Shown in pieces: positions 12,086 to 23,909 of a stretch of DNA of 64,000 nt. The notes below the pieces were generated by a model. The model did no database searches. It worked only from the letters and a program-made list of their open reading frames with translations, and was not told the origin of the DNA. Origin of the DNA: Lactifluus volemus (lineage: Eukaryota > Basidiomycota > Agaricomycetes > Russulales > Russulaceae); assembly GCA_022376515.1 (NCBI GenBank), contig WTXI01000010.1, positions 620,001 through 684,000 on the forward strand. Reading direction: 5' to 3'. Each line of letters starts with the position of its first letter. Within the stretch, counting starts at the first letter, position 1. A program made the position numbers and the translations under genes.

Positions 12086-12574
12086 GTAGCAAAGCCTGTA
12101 CGTTGACGCACATCAGTCCTCTTGTAAATGCCCCTCAATGGGATACAATAATCTATGATCGGCGATGCTGGGTAGTCTTTATTTCCCCGTATAGCTAGTT
12201 ATGATGTCTCCATTTTGCTCAGCTCATGATGACCGAACCTTTGCGTTGCTGAATGATGTAAATTATTACGCTCCAACGGCGAGAGTTGATGCATTGACGT
12301 TGGCTGATTGGTACTATTGGCCTGTTGAAATCAGTGTGTTGTGATTGGGACTCGCTCTCAGGCAGGACAAGGACGTGACGTAGCGTGACAGTCGTTCCTT
12401 CTCTCTGAAAAATATCTTCGCATCTTAAAATGCTCCAGAGGCTGCCTGCGGCCACTTTCAATAAGACTGGCGCATTTACAACTACCCGTGTTGCACAGCT
12501 CCGAACGGCGCAGCGTCTTGGCTCGGTAGGGACAACTTTTTGACCTTGTCGCCATATTCCGAGTTGGGTTGTTC
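12086..12574. other. Intergenic between CYSTM gene and cytochrome c1
   Basis: The 489-bp gap contains only short frames with no motif. It serves as the CYSTM 3' side and the cytochrome c1 promoter. Confidence 0.4.
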
Positions 12575-13775
12575 ATGTCCATGGCAGCAGGCAAGGTTCG
12601 CGTCTTCCACCTCCGCGTCCTCAAACGCATTCCAGGTTTGTTTATTCATGAGAATGCGGTCGCGTATTTCTGATCGACCATGCCATAGTCACTAGTATAC
12701 TCCCGAGCGACCCTTGCATCGGCGACGCTTCTTGCCACCGGTTCCATCGCCTGGTATACGCACCTGTACGGAACACTCCCATTTGTTGGTGAGGTACACG
12801 CGTCCTCCCCTGGAGAAGTTGGCCTACATCCAGCCTCGTATCCATGGTCGCATAAGGGCTGGTTTGACTCGTTTGACCATGCCAGGTAACGCCTCCATCA
12901 CTTCCCGACATGCTCCGGACCCTCATAAAACGCCGTGTGACAGCATCCGGAGAGGTTACCTCGTTTACAAGGAAGTTTGCGCTGCATGCCATTCCCTTGA
13001 TCGCATTGCCTGGCGTAATTTGGTTGGTGTCTCTCACACCGCGGACGAGGTCAAAGTCATGGCCGAAGAGGTTGAGTACACCGACGGCCCCAATGATCAG
13101 GGCGAGATGTTCCAACGCCCGGGCAAGCTGTCGGACTACATGCCACCCCCTTACCCCAATGAGGAGGCCGCTCGTGCCTCTAACCAAGGCGCGCTCCCTC
13201 CAGACCTCAGTTTGATTATCAAAGCTCGCCATGGTGGTGCTGTACGAGCACGTTTACCTTTTTTTAGAGGCGTTTTTGCTTACCATTCCATACCAGGACT
13301 ATTTATTCTCTCTCCTTACTGGCTACGTTGATCCCCCGCTGGCGTCGAAATACGTGAAGGGATGAACTACAACCCATATTTCCCTGGCGGTGCCATCTCT
13401 ATGCCTCGTGTGCTTTTCGATGGACTTGTCGAATATGATGATGGCATGTACTTTTCAGTCAAGGTCTTTTTAAAAAATTCTCGCCTAACGTTTCTGCACA
13501 GGTACTCCTGCGACGTCTTCCCAGATGGCCAAGGACGTTACCACATTCCTGAGCTGGGCAGCTGAACCCGAGCATGATGAGCGCAAGAAGATTGGCATCA
13601 AGGCCGTCATCCTCTTCTCTGTACTGACCGCTGTGAGCATATATGTGAAGCGCTTCAAGTGGGCCGTGATCAAGAACAGGAAGATTGGTGAGTCATGCTA
13701 TGTCACTTTTGTGGCGGAGTCAATATGACTGAATGCATTATAGTCTACAATCCTCCTGTGGATAAGACTCATTGA
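12575..13775 (+). CDS. CYT1: Cytochrome c1, heme protein of respiratory complex III (one base short)
   Basis: Six exons (12575-12635, 12696-12885, 12944-13241, 13297-13443, 13502-13687, 13744-13775) encode about 304 residues. The short N-terminus carries a bipartite presequence, with hydrophobic [15 protein letters not shown] as sorting signal. Residues 96-100 are the covalent heme motif [18 protein letters not shown] holds the axial methionine, and [18 protein letters not shown] is the C-terminal membrane anchor. Cytochrome c1 passes electrons from the Rieske protein to cytochrome c in the intermembrane space. Two oddities occur. In exon 4 the frame changes by one base at the C5 run 13333-13337, between GYVDP and AGVEIREGM; one missing C explains it. 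Intron 4 must start GCATGT at 13444 to give EYDDGTPA, a GC-AG intron. Confidence 0.9.
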
Positions 13776-14004
13776 GGAAAAAAAAAGGTGGCTGCTTCGT
13801 GGGACACACAAGGATTAAGATAGAACAGAGATTCCTGTGTAGTAGTCTCTTTTGTTATTAGAATGCTGCTGGGTCAGACTCAAGGAATGATTCCGAGTTT
13901 TCCGAGTTCCCACGGCTGCTTACGCATCTCATCCGAGTCGCCTCACCGCTTTTGCAAGCTCTCTTTCGCTCTTCATCCTCTCATTGCCTTTCTTAATTGT
14001 CAAT

Positions 14005-15901
14005 ATGTCTGCGGAATCGTGGCCACCACAACTCAAGTTCGTCATAACCACACATCTCTGTCTTGCCTTGTCTCATCTTTTTCAGAGAATGGGTCGCATC
14101 GTGTCTAGGCCAGATGACAGACGCAATCCGCGAGGAGGCGCAGGCCGAGCTCCGCCAGGTAATTTCTGATGCTTATAGCTCTAAAACATTGTGGACAACA
14201 GACTGGGCCGGGGTACAACTCAAGAGGTGCTCTTGTTCGGGTTTATGCCTTCCAACGCTGATAACCTTCCCCTTCACTTCACTTGTATGCCAGTTTATTA
14301 CCCAAGCCTTTGCCCGTCATAAATAATTATGGCTTGAAACGCAAACTGTATGCCCCACTTTCCCTTATTTTTTTTCTCGCACTCATACCGTTGACCGGTG
14401 ACATCTGCCGTGGACAGTGACGCTCCGATAGGTCAATCTAAGAAAGCCAAAAAGAACCAAGCAAACAAAACTGCGGCGGCGCTTGCACTGGATGTAGGCG
14501 ATCGCGCGGCACTCAACAAGCGTGCCGAGCGCTTCCGGCGCGAGCACGAGTTGGAGAAACAGAAACAGAACGGTGGTGGTCAGGCGTCGTCTTTCCGGAA
14601 TAACCAACGCCTTGCTCACGCTTTTATCAATCACTCGCGTTCGGCGACGCCATCCGCGAATGCGGATGATCCGGAGGTGGATCCGGTGAGAGTGTGCCTT
14701 TTGAATTGAAATAAAAAAAGTCCTGCTGGGCTCTGGAAGCAAGGCACTTACCCTGCCTCCGTCGCAGAACGTGCCCAATTGGGATCAGCATACCATTGTT
14801 GGAACATCTCAAGAACTTTTCAAAGAATACTTGCGTTTGACATCAGTGCGCATCGCCCTTCTTGTCTTTTCATTGTCTGATGTATTCCTTTTTGGTTTTT
14901 TTAGGATCCAAAGCCTGAACAAATACGTCCGTACCATGTCCTTCAGCAAACACTAACAGAACTCAAGAAGCGATGGCGAGAGAAGACCCCTTATCATTGG
15001 ATATGCAGTCAATTCAAGAGTCTAAGACAGGACCTGACTGTGCGTTTTCTTATGCTCCGTGACCATGGGCAGGGTGATGCAGCGTCTGAATCATTTACAG
15101 GTCCAACGAATAAAGAATGATTTTACGGTCGCTGTCTATGAGATTCATGCACGAATGGCCTTGGAAGTGGTCCGTAAGGTCTCCTTGTTGTCTGATCCGT
15201 GACTGATATCCTGGTTCTCACAGGCCGATATGGTAGAGTATAATCAATGCCAGTCGTCATTGAAGGGCTTGTATGAACTCGGTATACCCGGGAACGTCGA
15301 GGAATTCACCGCCTATCGCATCCTGATGCTTCTGCACGGCCGCAACAGAAGTGGTTCGTCTCCTCGTCATCATGCAACCCTCACGTGATCTTACATCGCT
15401 TTCATCCGCTGCCATGGCTACAGAATTAAATCTATACGTGAGTCAACTAACGTCCAAACAGAAAGGGTCTGCGGCGGTGAAGCATGCGTTGGCCGTGCAA
15501 CGTGCTCTTGCTCTAGGAAACTATCACGCTCTCTTTGATTACTATCTCAATGCCCCAAACATGGGTGCATATATCATGGATCATTTCGTCGATCGTGAAC
15601 GTCTCCGCGCGTTGCTCGTCATCACTAAGGCGTGCGTCTGACAGCCTTCGTCGATGCTAATCACTGATGTGATGTTGGAAATAGATACCAGCGTCTTTCT
15701 TTGGGCTTTATTCATCAGGAACTTGCATTCGACAGTCTCTCTCACGTTCGCGAATTCTTAATGTCACATCGAGCAGCGCATTTCGTCAATCCCAACAGCC
15801 CCGACGCTGAGAAAGTCTTGGATTGCAGGGTAGTAAGCGCGGAATTGCCAGCGGTGCTGGAAGAGAAATACAGCAAAGTCCAGATCAAGGGTGCAATATG
15901 A
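14005..15901 (+). CDS. SAC3/GANP-domain protein of the LENG8/Thp3 type
   Basis: Ten exons (14005-14036, 14086-14226, 14294-14347, 14418-14685, 14768-14845, 14905-15039, 15101-15169, 15224-15353, 15424-15631, 15685-15901) join to 443 residues. Residues 70-165 are lysine-rich and low in complexity (KKAKKNQANKTAAA). The SAC3/GANP domain follows: ELKKRWREKTPYHWICSQFK, LRQDLTVQRIKNDFTVAVYE, VEYNQCQSSLKGLYELG and EEFTAYRILMLLHGRN, then HALFDYYLNAPNM and FIHQELAFDSL. The tail is KVQIKGAI. Yeast Thp3 and human LENG8 belong to a TREX-2-like complex acting in mRNA elongation, splicing and export. Intron 7 uses a GTCCGT donor, chosen because it keeps the spacing between HARMALE and ADMVEYNQ. All phases close without edits. 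Confidence 0.88.
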
Positions 15902-16162
15902 GGTTTTGCACCCGTTCTCATTTTACCACATTTATTTACCTCCTTGTTCCTCAGTTGTATTTAATCCACTTGATCATCAATAATCATGACCTTTCTTGGC
16001 GCGCGGTCATTCGCATATATATACAGAGACAGGTAGAAGCACATTTCAGAATAAGATAAACTTAACTAGGGATAAAGCTATATACACACAGCATATGTCC
16101 AGGAATACCTTTTACAGACTGTACAGCGCCAAGGATAGAAATCCCCAAATCCCTTAACTGTA

Positions 16163-19100
16163 TCATAGCATCTCAATCGGAGCTGGGGTATACTTGCCGG
16201 TGGCCTCTGCCTCAAGTAACGCACACTGAACGCGGTCTCGAAGTTCCTCAAACTTCAACGTTGGACTGAAAAAGGCGTCAAATCATCAGAGGGGTTTTTT
16301 TTAGGGACGAGGCAGCACGCACTACGACCGGGATAGATGGTGGTTAAAAATTTGATCGGCTCGAGGAAGACCTTGCAAACATCGAGCGCGATCGTTAGTG
16401 AATTGTCATGTTGCCACAGTGTGAGGGCGCTTAAAAGGTGGTCAAAGACAGAAAAAAAAAATGACGGGATTTGGTGTTTACCGGCAAATTTGGCCCATGA
16501 ACCACCACAAGAACCACGGTCTTTGGACGAGGGTATGCTTGGTGTTTCCCGTGATGGCGTGCATATGTTTGACGACGGCTTTGGCACGTAAGCCTTGGGC
16601 GCGCACTAGAGAAAGGGTTTTAGGAGGGGGGGGCCGGATGCGATAAATAAACTCACACCACTCCTCGGACTTTTGGCGGTTTGAACCAATCACGCTTGTT
16701 GGGGAAGGGTCCAGTCAGGTCAGGATCAGGGATCGGAAATGATGAACTCACACATGGGGAATGTATCTCTGAAATTCATAAGAGACGCACATCCGGGTGC
16801 TGTTTCGGAACCGATCAGCGGGGATCCGCGAATGTAGTTTTCATAAAAAGGGGGGCCGTGAAATACGCACTTGAATAGATACTCGCGACCGTGATACATG
16901 AATTCCCTTTCAATGTTGCACGTGTGTCTGTCCAACGCCTTCTCTATTGCTTCCGTCTCCATCCAAGCACGCATCGCAAAGTCCCTCCTGTCTAGCTCGT
17001 TGATACTCGAATCGTCCCGTATTCGCACACATGCATTCCAAAGCAGCATCGCCCGATTATAAAGCGCCCACACCGTCTCTTTTCTCCCTATCGCGTCCAC
17101 AGCTTGCGATGGGACCAGCGATTCCCCAGGAAATAATATGGAATACTATAGGTGACGTCCTTAGCTTTCCGCTTGATGCTCAAAAAACTAAGACCACGTA
17201 CATTAGATGGCTCGACCATGAAAAGGTCAAGATATGTCCAGTTAGCCGCCGTCGCATAAGAGATATGCCCCGCTACGAGCCCGAGCACACTCCAACAAAG
17301 ACGTCGGCACTCTTCCTTTCTGATCTCTCCCGCGGACCACTCGTTGTTCCATGCCGGTGTTGCTACCCAACACGGGACTAGTCCGTGAGCTTCTGGCCAT
17401 CGGTAGCCAAGCGAGAGCTCATCACATGAGCAGCCGGACGGAAAGATGGTAGGATCGATAGCGATTTGATGTTGCCGTTGCATGTATTGTTGCACCGGTG
17501 ATGACTCTGACATCGGACTTGGGTAGCGATGCGAAGGCGCAAAGTATTCTGCCGACCTGACGTCCACGACCGGTACAGCGTTGTGGGAAAATGTCGAAGT
17601 GGCGGGGTTGCCAGCATCGAGGTATGACATTCCTAGAGTGCGGATAATAGAGTCGAGAAGGCTCAGTGACGAATAGACTCGGGTACCCTGGTGCTGAGGA
17701 TGCGCGCAGACCTCAAAGAACGCGAGAACCTTTAAAAATCAAGAGGCGATCGTCAGTCTCAGGCTCGGCCCTTGAAAAAGTACCGACGAACAAATGCGGC
17801 TTGAGCCAGTTCTTCGTCGATGGCACGAGCATGAAGACTCGCTTCCATGGCTCCTTGAGCTTCATCCCGTAGTAGGACTGCTATGCGGCGAGCTTCTCCT
17901 GGGTCAGAGCGTTGCGAGCTTTGGAGAAACGTGGACATGGCCAATAAGGAGAGCACCAAACTAGGCTGCATATGATTTCGCCGAAAGGGATCCAAAAAGT
18001 TGTGGAAGAAGCGAGGTACATTCAAAAACGAGAAATGATAGGATGAAGCTCTGAAGATGAATTGGACGTCTTTGATAATCTGGCCGACGCAGGTATCGCG
18101 TTGTACTTGTGATGAGCCGTTTGGAGCCCGCATGAATACAGCGTACTGACATAGCAGGTGATCCCACCATATCTTGCGGCTGAGCTGCACCGACGGATCG
18201 GGAGTAATATAACTTAGCACCTGCTCGGTGGTAGCAGTGTAGACGGCAGGTATCACTTCGCCATACGATACGCCAACGCTGCCGTACGCTATTTCCTCAG
18301 AGTCATTTACGACGTCCCTCACGTCGGAGGTCTTTGAATTCGATCAGCACAGTTCGAGGCTATCACGACGAAACGAAGCCGCTCACGGGATGTTGGTTGC
18401 TAGTCAACTCGAAAGTGAGTGCCTGGTTGTCTGGGGTGGCTGGACTAAATCGCGCGCTACTTCCCAGGGGCGCCAATAAATTAGAATCCGGTATGCGGAT
18501 GCGAATCCCACTTGACTGTGGGCGAACAAAGGGAACCGGGTCTTCTGAGACGTACAGAGCAGAGGAGTAAGCGATGGTCCCATGGGCCACCTATGGCCAT
18601 AAAGACGCACCTGGCACCTGAGGAGGACGATCGTGATCAACAGTCACGGGGTGACGACGCCTGCGCCTTGGAGGTTCTCCGATTTCGTCCTTCGACTTTA
18701 ATCCACGAGTACGAGCACCCTGGATCCTATCGGGTCCCCGACGTTTTGGTAGAGGATCATAGGTGCACTCTGTGTTTCCTTCACGTTGGGAGCAGTGGTA
18801 ACACGCCGGTTTCGCACCATCGCAACGGATCTTGCGACCGCGACTGGTAGACAAGGTTGAATGACTTTGGGCTCGGCATCAACGTGAACAATAGCGCGCA
18901 CCATTGGACACATGCTACAAATACCCTTGCTCGTGGACGACCTTGGGTCGTTGGCGGTTGATCGGGTGCAAGGTCAATTCGCGTTCTGTCCCTGCGCGAC
19001 TTGCGGGGTTGACTGGGTGAGGGTTCTAACGGGTCTGGAGAGTCAGGAAGGAGCGGGTGCGATGAGGATGTATCTGAGCTGTCCGTGGGCGTGACCAAGC

Positions 19101-19305
19101 CCAATGGACTAGCGGAAGTAGCAGTATCGAGGTAGCGAGGGAGATTGGAGTCCATGTGCATCTGCATCTGGTTGTCGTTGCTGCCAAAGTGCGGTAACGC
19201 CGGAGGTTGCCCGATCGCGTGAAACCCGTCGACGAGGGAGTAGTGGCTATGCCCGTTCCCGTAAATTGTATCTATGTGAGAATAAAGGTCGGTCATGGGG
19301 CTCAT
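16163..19305 (-). CDS. Zn(II)2Cys6 transcription factor with fungal regulatory domain
   Basis: Eleven exons on the minus strand (19305-18902, 18843-18611, 18544-18375, 18331-17792, 17729-17202, 17145-16871, 16799-16752, 16694-16657, 16605-16482, 16429-16319, 16265-16163) give 857 residues without a broken frame. The binuclear zinc cluster has cysteines at 132, 135, 142, 149, 152 and 161, spaced C-x2-C-x6-C-x6-C-x2-C-x8-C. A basic linker (PLPKRRGPDRIQG) follows. The middle homology region includes LAFFEVCAHPQHQGTR and ECRRLCWSVLGLVAGH, and the C-terminal part has TRMCVSYEFQRYIPHV. Such proteins bind DNA as dimers and control metabolism or development; the target is unknown. Exon 7 (48 nt) and exon 8 (38 nt) were placed by matching conserved blocks. 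The nearby wrong acceptor at 16777 gives an unlike sequence. Confidence 0.87.
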
Positions 19306-19614
19306 GGGGAGAAAGACGACCTAGGGGCACTAGTCTTTTGCATTAACTATTGACCTTGACATTAGGTCGCCTGGACAAAGCATCATCAATAAGCAATGTG
19401 AAATCACGCACATATTAGTGCTATAGGCGTGGGGAAAATTGATAAAAAAAATGATGAAAGAAAAAAAAATGACATGATGAACTCATGATCTAGTAGACTT
19501 CGACTGCGCGACTGCGGAGCGATCGCGCCCACTAGACTCTTAAAATCTACATTGTTTGCACATAACGGCATACTTCATTTCCCCAAAAACACTGAAATAC
19601 TACAGGTATACCCA
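19306..19614. other. Intergenic between Zn2Cys6 gene and SEN2
   Basis: The 309 bp contains A-rich runs and no coding signal. It holds the promoter of the regulator and the 3' end of SEN2. Confidence 0.4.
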
Positions 19615-21095
19615 TCAATCACGCATTCTCGCAGGCACAAACCTCCGCACGACTACTTCTCGAATGGAGTACCTCTTCAAGCATGCTGGGGACGCGAGCT
19701 CGGATGGAGAAACCCGTGAGAGCGCGGGTATGTTCACATACGAGAGGACGAGCGTCTTTTTGATCCATCGTGTGTCAGCATCGCCTTTGAACTGCGAAAA
19801 AAACGCACCTTTTGCACCTGCGAATTGACGCGGTTGATCGTGCTCAGCCACTGCCAAGAAAAAGGTTCTGCATTTGGGAGTAAAAACGGTGAGGATTTCG
19901 CATCCTCTGGATCCTGATAGACAGGTATGAGAACCAGAGCGAATCTGAGGATGAGGACGCGTCAATTTTTTATTTTATTTATTTTCATTTTCGAATGCTT
20001 AACGTAATTACGACCCCTGCAAAACTAAAAAAAAAAAAACTCACTCGGCGTGGTGAAAAACGGGACCTCGCTTATATAGAAGGTAGTCGACACAGAATTT
20101 TAGGCCGTTCTTCACGACCCAGCCAAGGGTCCGGTAATGATGGAGGAAGACGTAATTGACTATGAAGGGATTATCTGGTCGCAAAACATGTGCTTGACTC
20201 GGGGAAACTTGAAGGTCGGGCGGTGGATAAGCTGTCTGAAACGCTATCCAGATCTCGCGCAATGACATTGGCTCAAGCTAAGGGGAGGGGGAAGTAACAT
20301 TTTCAGAGCCCGCTGAACAAATGCGCGTGTGATGCTTTCGTACCGTTTTTGGGTGGTAAATGTTCAGACAACCAAGGGCCCAGGTCAGAAAGAACGCTTC
20401 AGCTAACGTGAGTTGCATGTGTTCCTGATCTTCAACGATTCAGCATCAGGATCTGGTGCCATCTGAATAGGTTCTGGAGGAGGAGATGACGTGCATTCTG
20501 GGTCGAAGAGGAAGGCTTCCACGTCGCGGCTGATGGAATCAATGCTCTCGTTTCCTCTGCAGAGATGGTGCGTCCCTCCACAAAAGCTGCCTCCGCTTCC
20601 GCAGCAGCAGCAGCCATAGCTCTGGCTCTATCAGACTTGAACTGTTTTCGCTCAGCTCTTCGCTTCGCTGTCACCTCCTCAGAGGTTGTTTCTAACCACG
20701 TTCAGTGAGGGCCACGTAGGCTGTCAATGTACAAAAAAAACTGGGCTTACGCGTAGAAGCAGCTGATCTGATGTTGGACTGCCTCAAAAGCCAACTGGGC
20801 TCGCTGCGGGAGAGGTTACCTTTCCCGAAAAAACCGTGCCTCCAGAGAATAATGCGATCATTTTGACCGGTGATCCAGACGGAGCGAGTGATAGGATCGA
20901 ATGTGCCCTTGCATCGAGGGTTCAGGACTCGGACGGGTGAGATGGCGAAGATTCCCAAAGCCGTAGCTATAAATTTGTTCTCGACTTGAGAAAGGTGATG
21001 GGGAGAGGATTTGCGTAGATGACATTATTCTGATTCCGCTTACGACCGCCTTTTGTTTGCGTTTGGGGAGAGTTCGCTTGATGGACTGAAGTCAT
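19615..21095 (-). CDS. SEN2: tRNA-splicing endonuclease catalytic subunit Sen2 (three single-base deficits)
   Basis: Five exons on the minus strand (21095-20751, 20691-20344, 20277-20045, 19944-19809, 19755-19615) encode about 401 residues. Conserved landmarks in order are VIYANPLPITF, RSVWITGQNDRIILW, FFGKGNLSRSEPSW, EEVTAKRRAERKQFK, EHMQLTLAEAFFLTWALG and the catalytic region GWVVKNGLKFCVDYLLYKRG with PVFHHAEF. The endA-type triad is the Tyr of YLLYKRG, the His of FHHAEF and the Lys of NSQVQKTLVL. Sen2 cuts the 5' splice site of pre-tRNAs in the Sen2-Sen34-Sen54-Sen15 complex. The frame breaks at three places, each needing one added base: A3 at 20991-20993, near 20496-20503, and AA at 20434-20435. 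With these, all exon phases close exactly. Sen2 is essential in yeast, so sequencing error is likely. Confidence 0.88.
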
Positions 21096-21178
21096 CGAGT
21101 GTGGCCTTTGGGGTTAGCCAAACATCACGTAAACATCGCGTCTGAACTTGTCGCCATACTCTTCTTCCACAAAGTCTA
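21096..21178. promoter_or_regulatory. 83-bp bidirectional promoter, SEN2 / dynein intermediate chain
   Basis: Only 83 bp separate the two start codons on opposite strands. Both genes must share or overlap their core promoters unless the starts are misplaced. Both start sites are supported by conserved N-terminal sequence. Confidence 0.55.
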
Positions 21179-23647
21179 ATGTCCGCCAGGCTCAGAGATG
21201 AAATTGAAGCTAAACGTGCTAAACTTCAAGAGCTTAAGCAGGCTCGCCTAGCTAGGCAAAGGCAAGACAGTGAACGTCGGGCTGGGGTCAGTAGTTGGCA
21301 TGCGACGAATTATTACAATATACGTCTTACCTTCCACACTCTTAGACACCCGTCAAATCTCCGACGCAGACAGATGTAAACGCACTGCTGAACTCAATCC
21401 TGGGTCCGGATGATCTCACCCCTCGTAGCCCAGAGTTGACACCCGCGTCCTCGGTTCCTGGAACCCCCTCGCTGGGTCACCCTGACCTTCCAGGACCCAG
21501 TTCGCTCCGCGTTTCTGGAAGAGTGAGCCGCATAAGCAGCACAGGCTCGGATAGGGCAAGTCTCGGTGCGACACTTGTGCAGTCTGCGACCGAGATTGTA
21601 GTCGACCGGTGTGTGGGTGTTGTTCATGCTCGAAAGGCCTTTGAAATTTACATTCAGCCTCATGACGAAAGCCCCATGACCCCGAGATTTACTCCAGACT
21701 TGATTGACATACAACAAGAGCTGTTCGATCTTCCACAGCGGGTGCGCTGCCTCACCATCAGACCCATCTCCAGCTAACTTGTTTCCTTATTCTTCTCAGG
21801 AGCGCGTCACATACAATAAAGAGATTCAGACTGCAGACCTTGAATCGGACACTGGGGCTGCTTCTGATGAAGACACCAGAGAACCTACCATTCGCGAGCG
21901 CGAGATCACGGCCGACCCAGAGCGGACGTTGGAAAGACTCGAAGAAGAGAGTGCAATATTGGACCGTGAGATTGAAGAGGAAATTCGAGGTTTGTCCTTA
22001 TTCTGCTCCCTGTTGTATCTCTCTGTTGAAATATACGTGCAGATTGACGGAGGAAGAAAGAACTAGCATTCTTGCCGCCCCTGAGTTCTTGGATTTCGTA
22101 GAGCAATCCTCAAAGATTGTTCAACGAGCACTCAACGACAATTACGATTACATTCGCGATTACACTTCCGGGATGGAGACTGGCGGGTAAAAGGTCTTCA
22201 TCGTGCAGTCCCATCAACCGACTGATCGGTTATCGTCACAGTGACGATTCCGAGGGAAAGCGTGTGAAACGAGTCTGCTCATTCTGGGACGAACGATATT
22301 GTAAGAATCGGACTATCACGGACGTTGACTGGTCGCCCAAGGTATGTCCTAGTCATTGGGCTGCTCTACCTACTTATTGTGTTAATTGCAGTTTCCGGAA
22401 CTCAGCCTCGCGTCATACAACAAAAATGCCGCCGCGGTCAATGAGCCTGATGGCATTGTGGCTGTGTGGAACCTACACTTGCTAGAGCGACCAGAATTCG
22501 TGTTCCACTCTCAGGTGTGTAGTCTTCCCTAACTTCACTCTCGCACGCAACTGATACCAGAATGATAGTCCGATGTTCTTTCAGTTACATTCTCTCCTTT
22601 TCATGCGAACCTTGTCTTTGGTGGGACCTACTCAGGGCAGATATTACTCTGGGATACAAGGTCGAAGCATCTACCTGTGCTCAAGACACCATTATCAGCG
22701 GCAGGGCACACACACCCTGTCTATGCGATGCAAATGGTTGGCACCCAAAACGCGCACAACCTCATCACCAGTAGCACGGACGGTATGGTGTGCAGTTGGC
22801 TCGTGGATATGCTCGCTCAGCCACAGGTGGGTACATTTATTTACCTTCACGGTGAGAATGACGCTCACACAGCACAGGAAACACTGGAACTTGTGCATGC
22901 TGGACATAACAAGACCGGTGAAGTGGCAATCACGACTCTCGATTTTCCGGATAATGAAACTACCGCGTTCTGGGTCGGTACTGAAGAAGGAAATGTCTAC
23001 CAGGCCAACCGCCATGACCGCGCGGGGGCGAAAGCCGGTCTCAACCAGTACGATGTTTACAAGGGCCATTCAGGTCCAGTCATGGGACTCAACTTTCATC
23101 CTCTCATCGGGCCAGTGGACTTCTCCGACCTGTTCTTGACCTGTTCTGTCGATTGGACGGTGAAATTGTGGCGTTCAAAGTCACTGGCGAAACCATCTAC
23201 GTCGACACAGACTATATCCCCGATTTATTCATTCGATGAAGCGGATGACTATGTTTACGATGTCAAGTGGCATCCTGCACATCCTGCGGTCTTCGCTTCG
23301 GTGGATGGCTCTGGGAAATTCGATCTCTGGAATCTAAATGCGGATACGGAGGTACGTTATACGGTACCACGTGGCGTTCACCGGTTCATGCTTCATAGGT
23401 ACCTGTGGTTTCCACCACTGTGAGTGCGGAACATGCGCTTAACAAGGTGCAGTGGGACCGCAAGGACGGTCGACGTGCTATCTTGGGGGGAAGCGAGGGT
23501 CGGTTGTATATATACGACATTGGAGACATGGCTATCCCACGGGAGACCGAATGGAATGACATGCAGAAGACCATAGCCGGCTTGGTCGGGGGACAGACAA
23601 GTGGGGTAGAGGTAGACTCGTCGCGCGTGTTGGCTAACGGCCGATAA
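21179..23647 (+). CDS. Cytoplasmic dynein intermediate chain (WD40)
   Basis: Nine exons (21179-21286, 21346-21741, 21800-21989, 22043-22186, 22242-22341, 22392-22514, 22569-22826, 22878-23351, 23399-23647) encode about 680 residues. The N-terminal coiled coil ([19 protein letters not shown]) is the usual dynactin p150/NudE-binding segment. [14 protein letters not shown] is the family's light-chain-side motif. The C-terminal half is a WD40 propeller with [52 protein letters not shown] and [13 protein letters not shown]. The protein joins dynein heavy chains to cargo adaptors for minus-end transport. The junction 21989/22043 is off by one base for the conserved [10 protein letters not shown] reading; either one base is missing or the acceptor lies further in. 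All other phases close. It is divergent from SEN2 by 83 bp. Confidence 0.92.
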
Positions 23648-23909
23648 CCTAGTCTGTATGGATAATCTGTTACTTTATACCTGTTCTACCTATACAGATG
23701 ACCATTGACAAATAATATGAACCTGAATCGTAACTGGCCCAATCTGCTTACCGAAAAAATCGGACTTGTCGAGACTCGGTTTAGTGAGACGGACCCCCGA
23801 TGCCATGTTGTGCCGTGTCCGGGGCTCCGCTCTCCTCCATGGAAGAATTAGCCCTCCTTTCTCTTCTTCTCTTATCCCCACCTTCATAGCACACAACAGG
23901 GTCCAAGTT

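Noticed and set aside
16752..16870. Alternative reading of the Zn2Cys6 protein through REYLFKCVFHGPP
   Set aside because: An intron from 16870 to 16800 restores the conserved NTRMCVSYEFQRYIPHV block; the read-through has no family resemblance.
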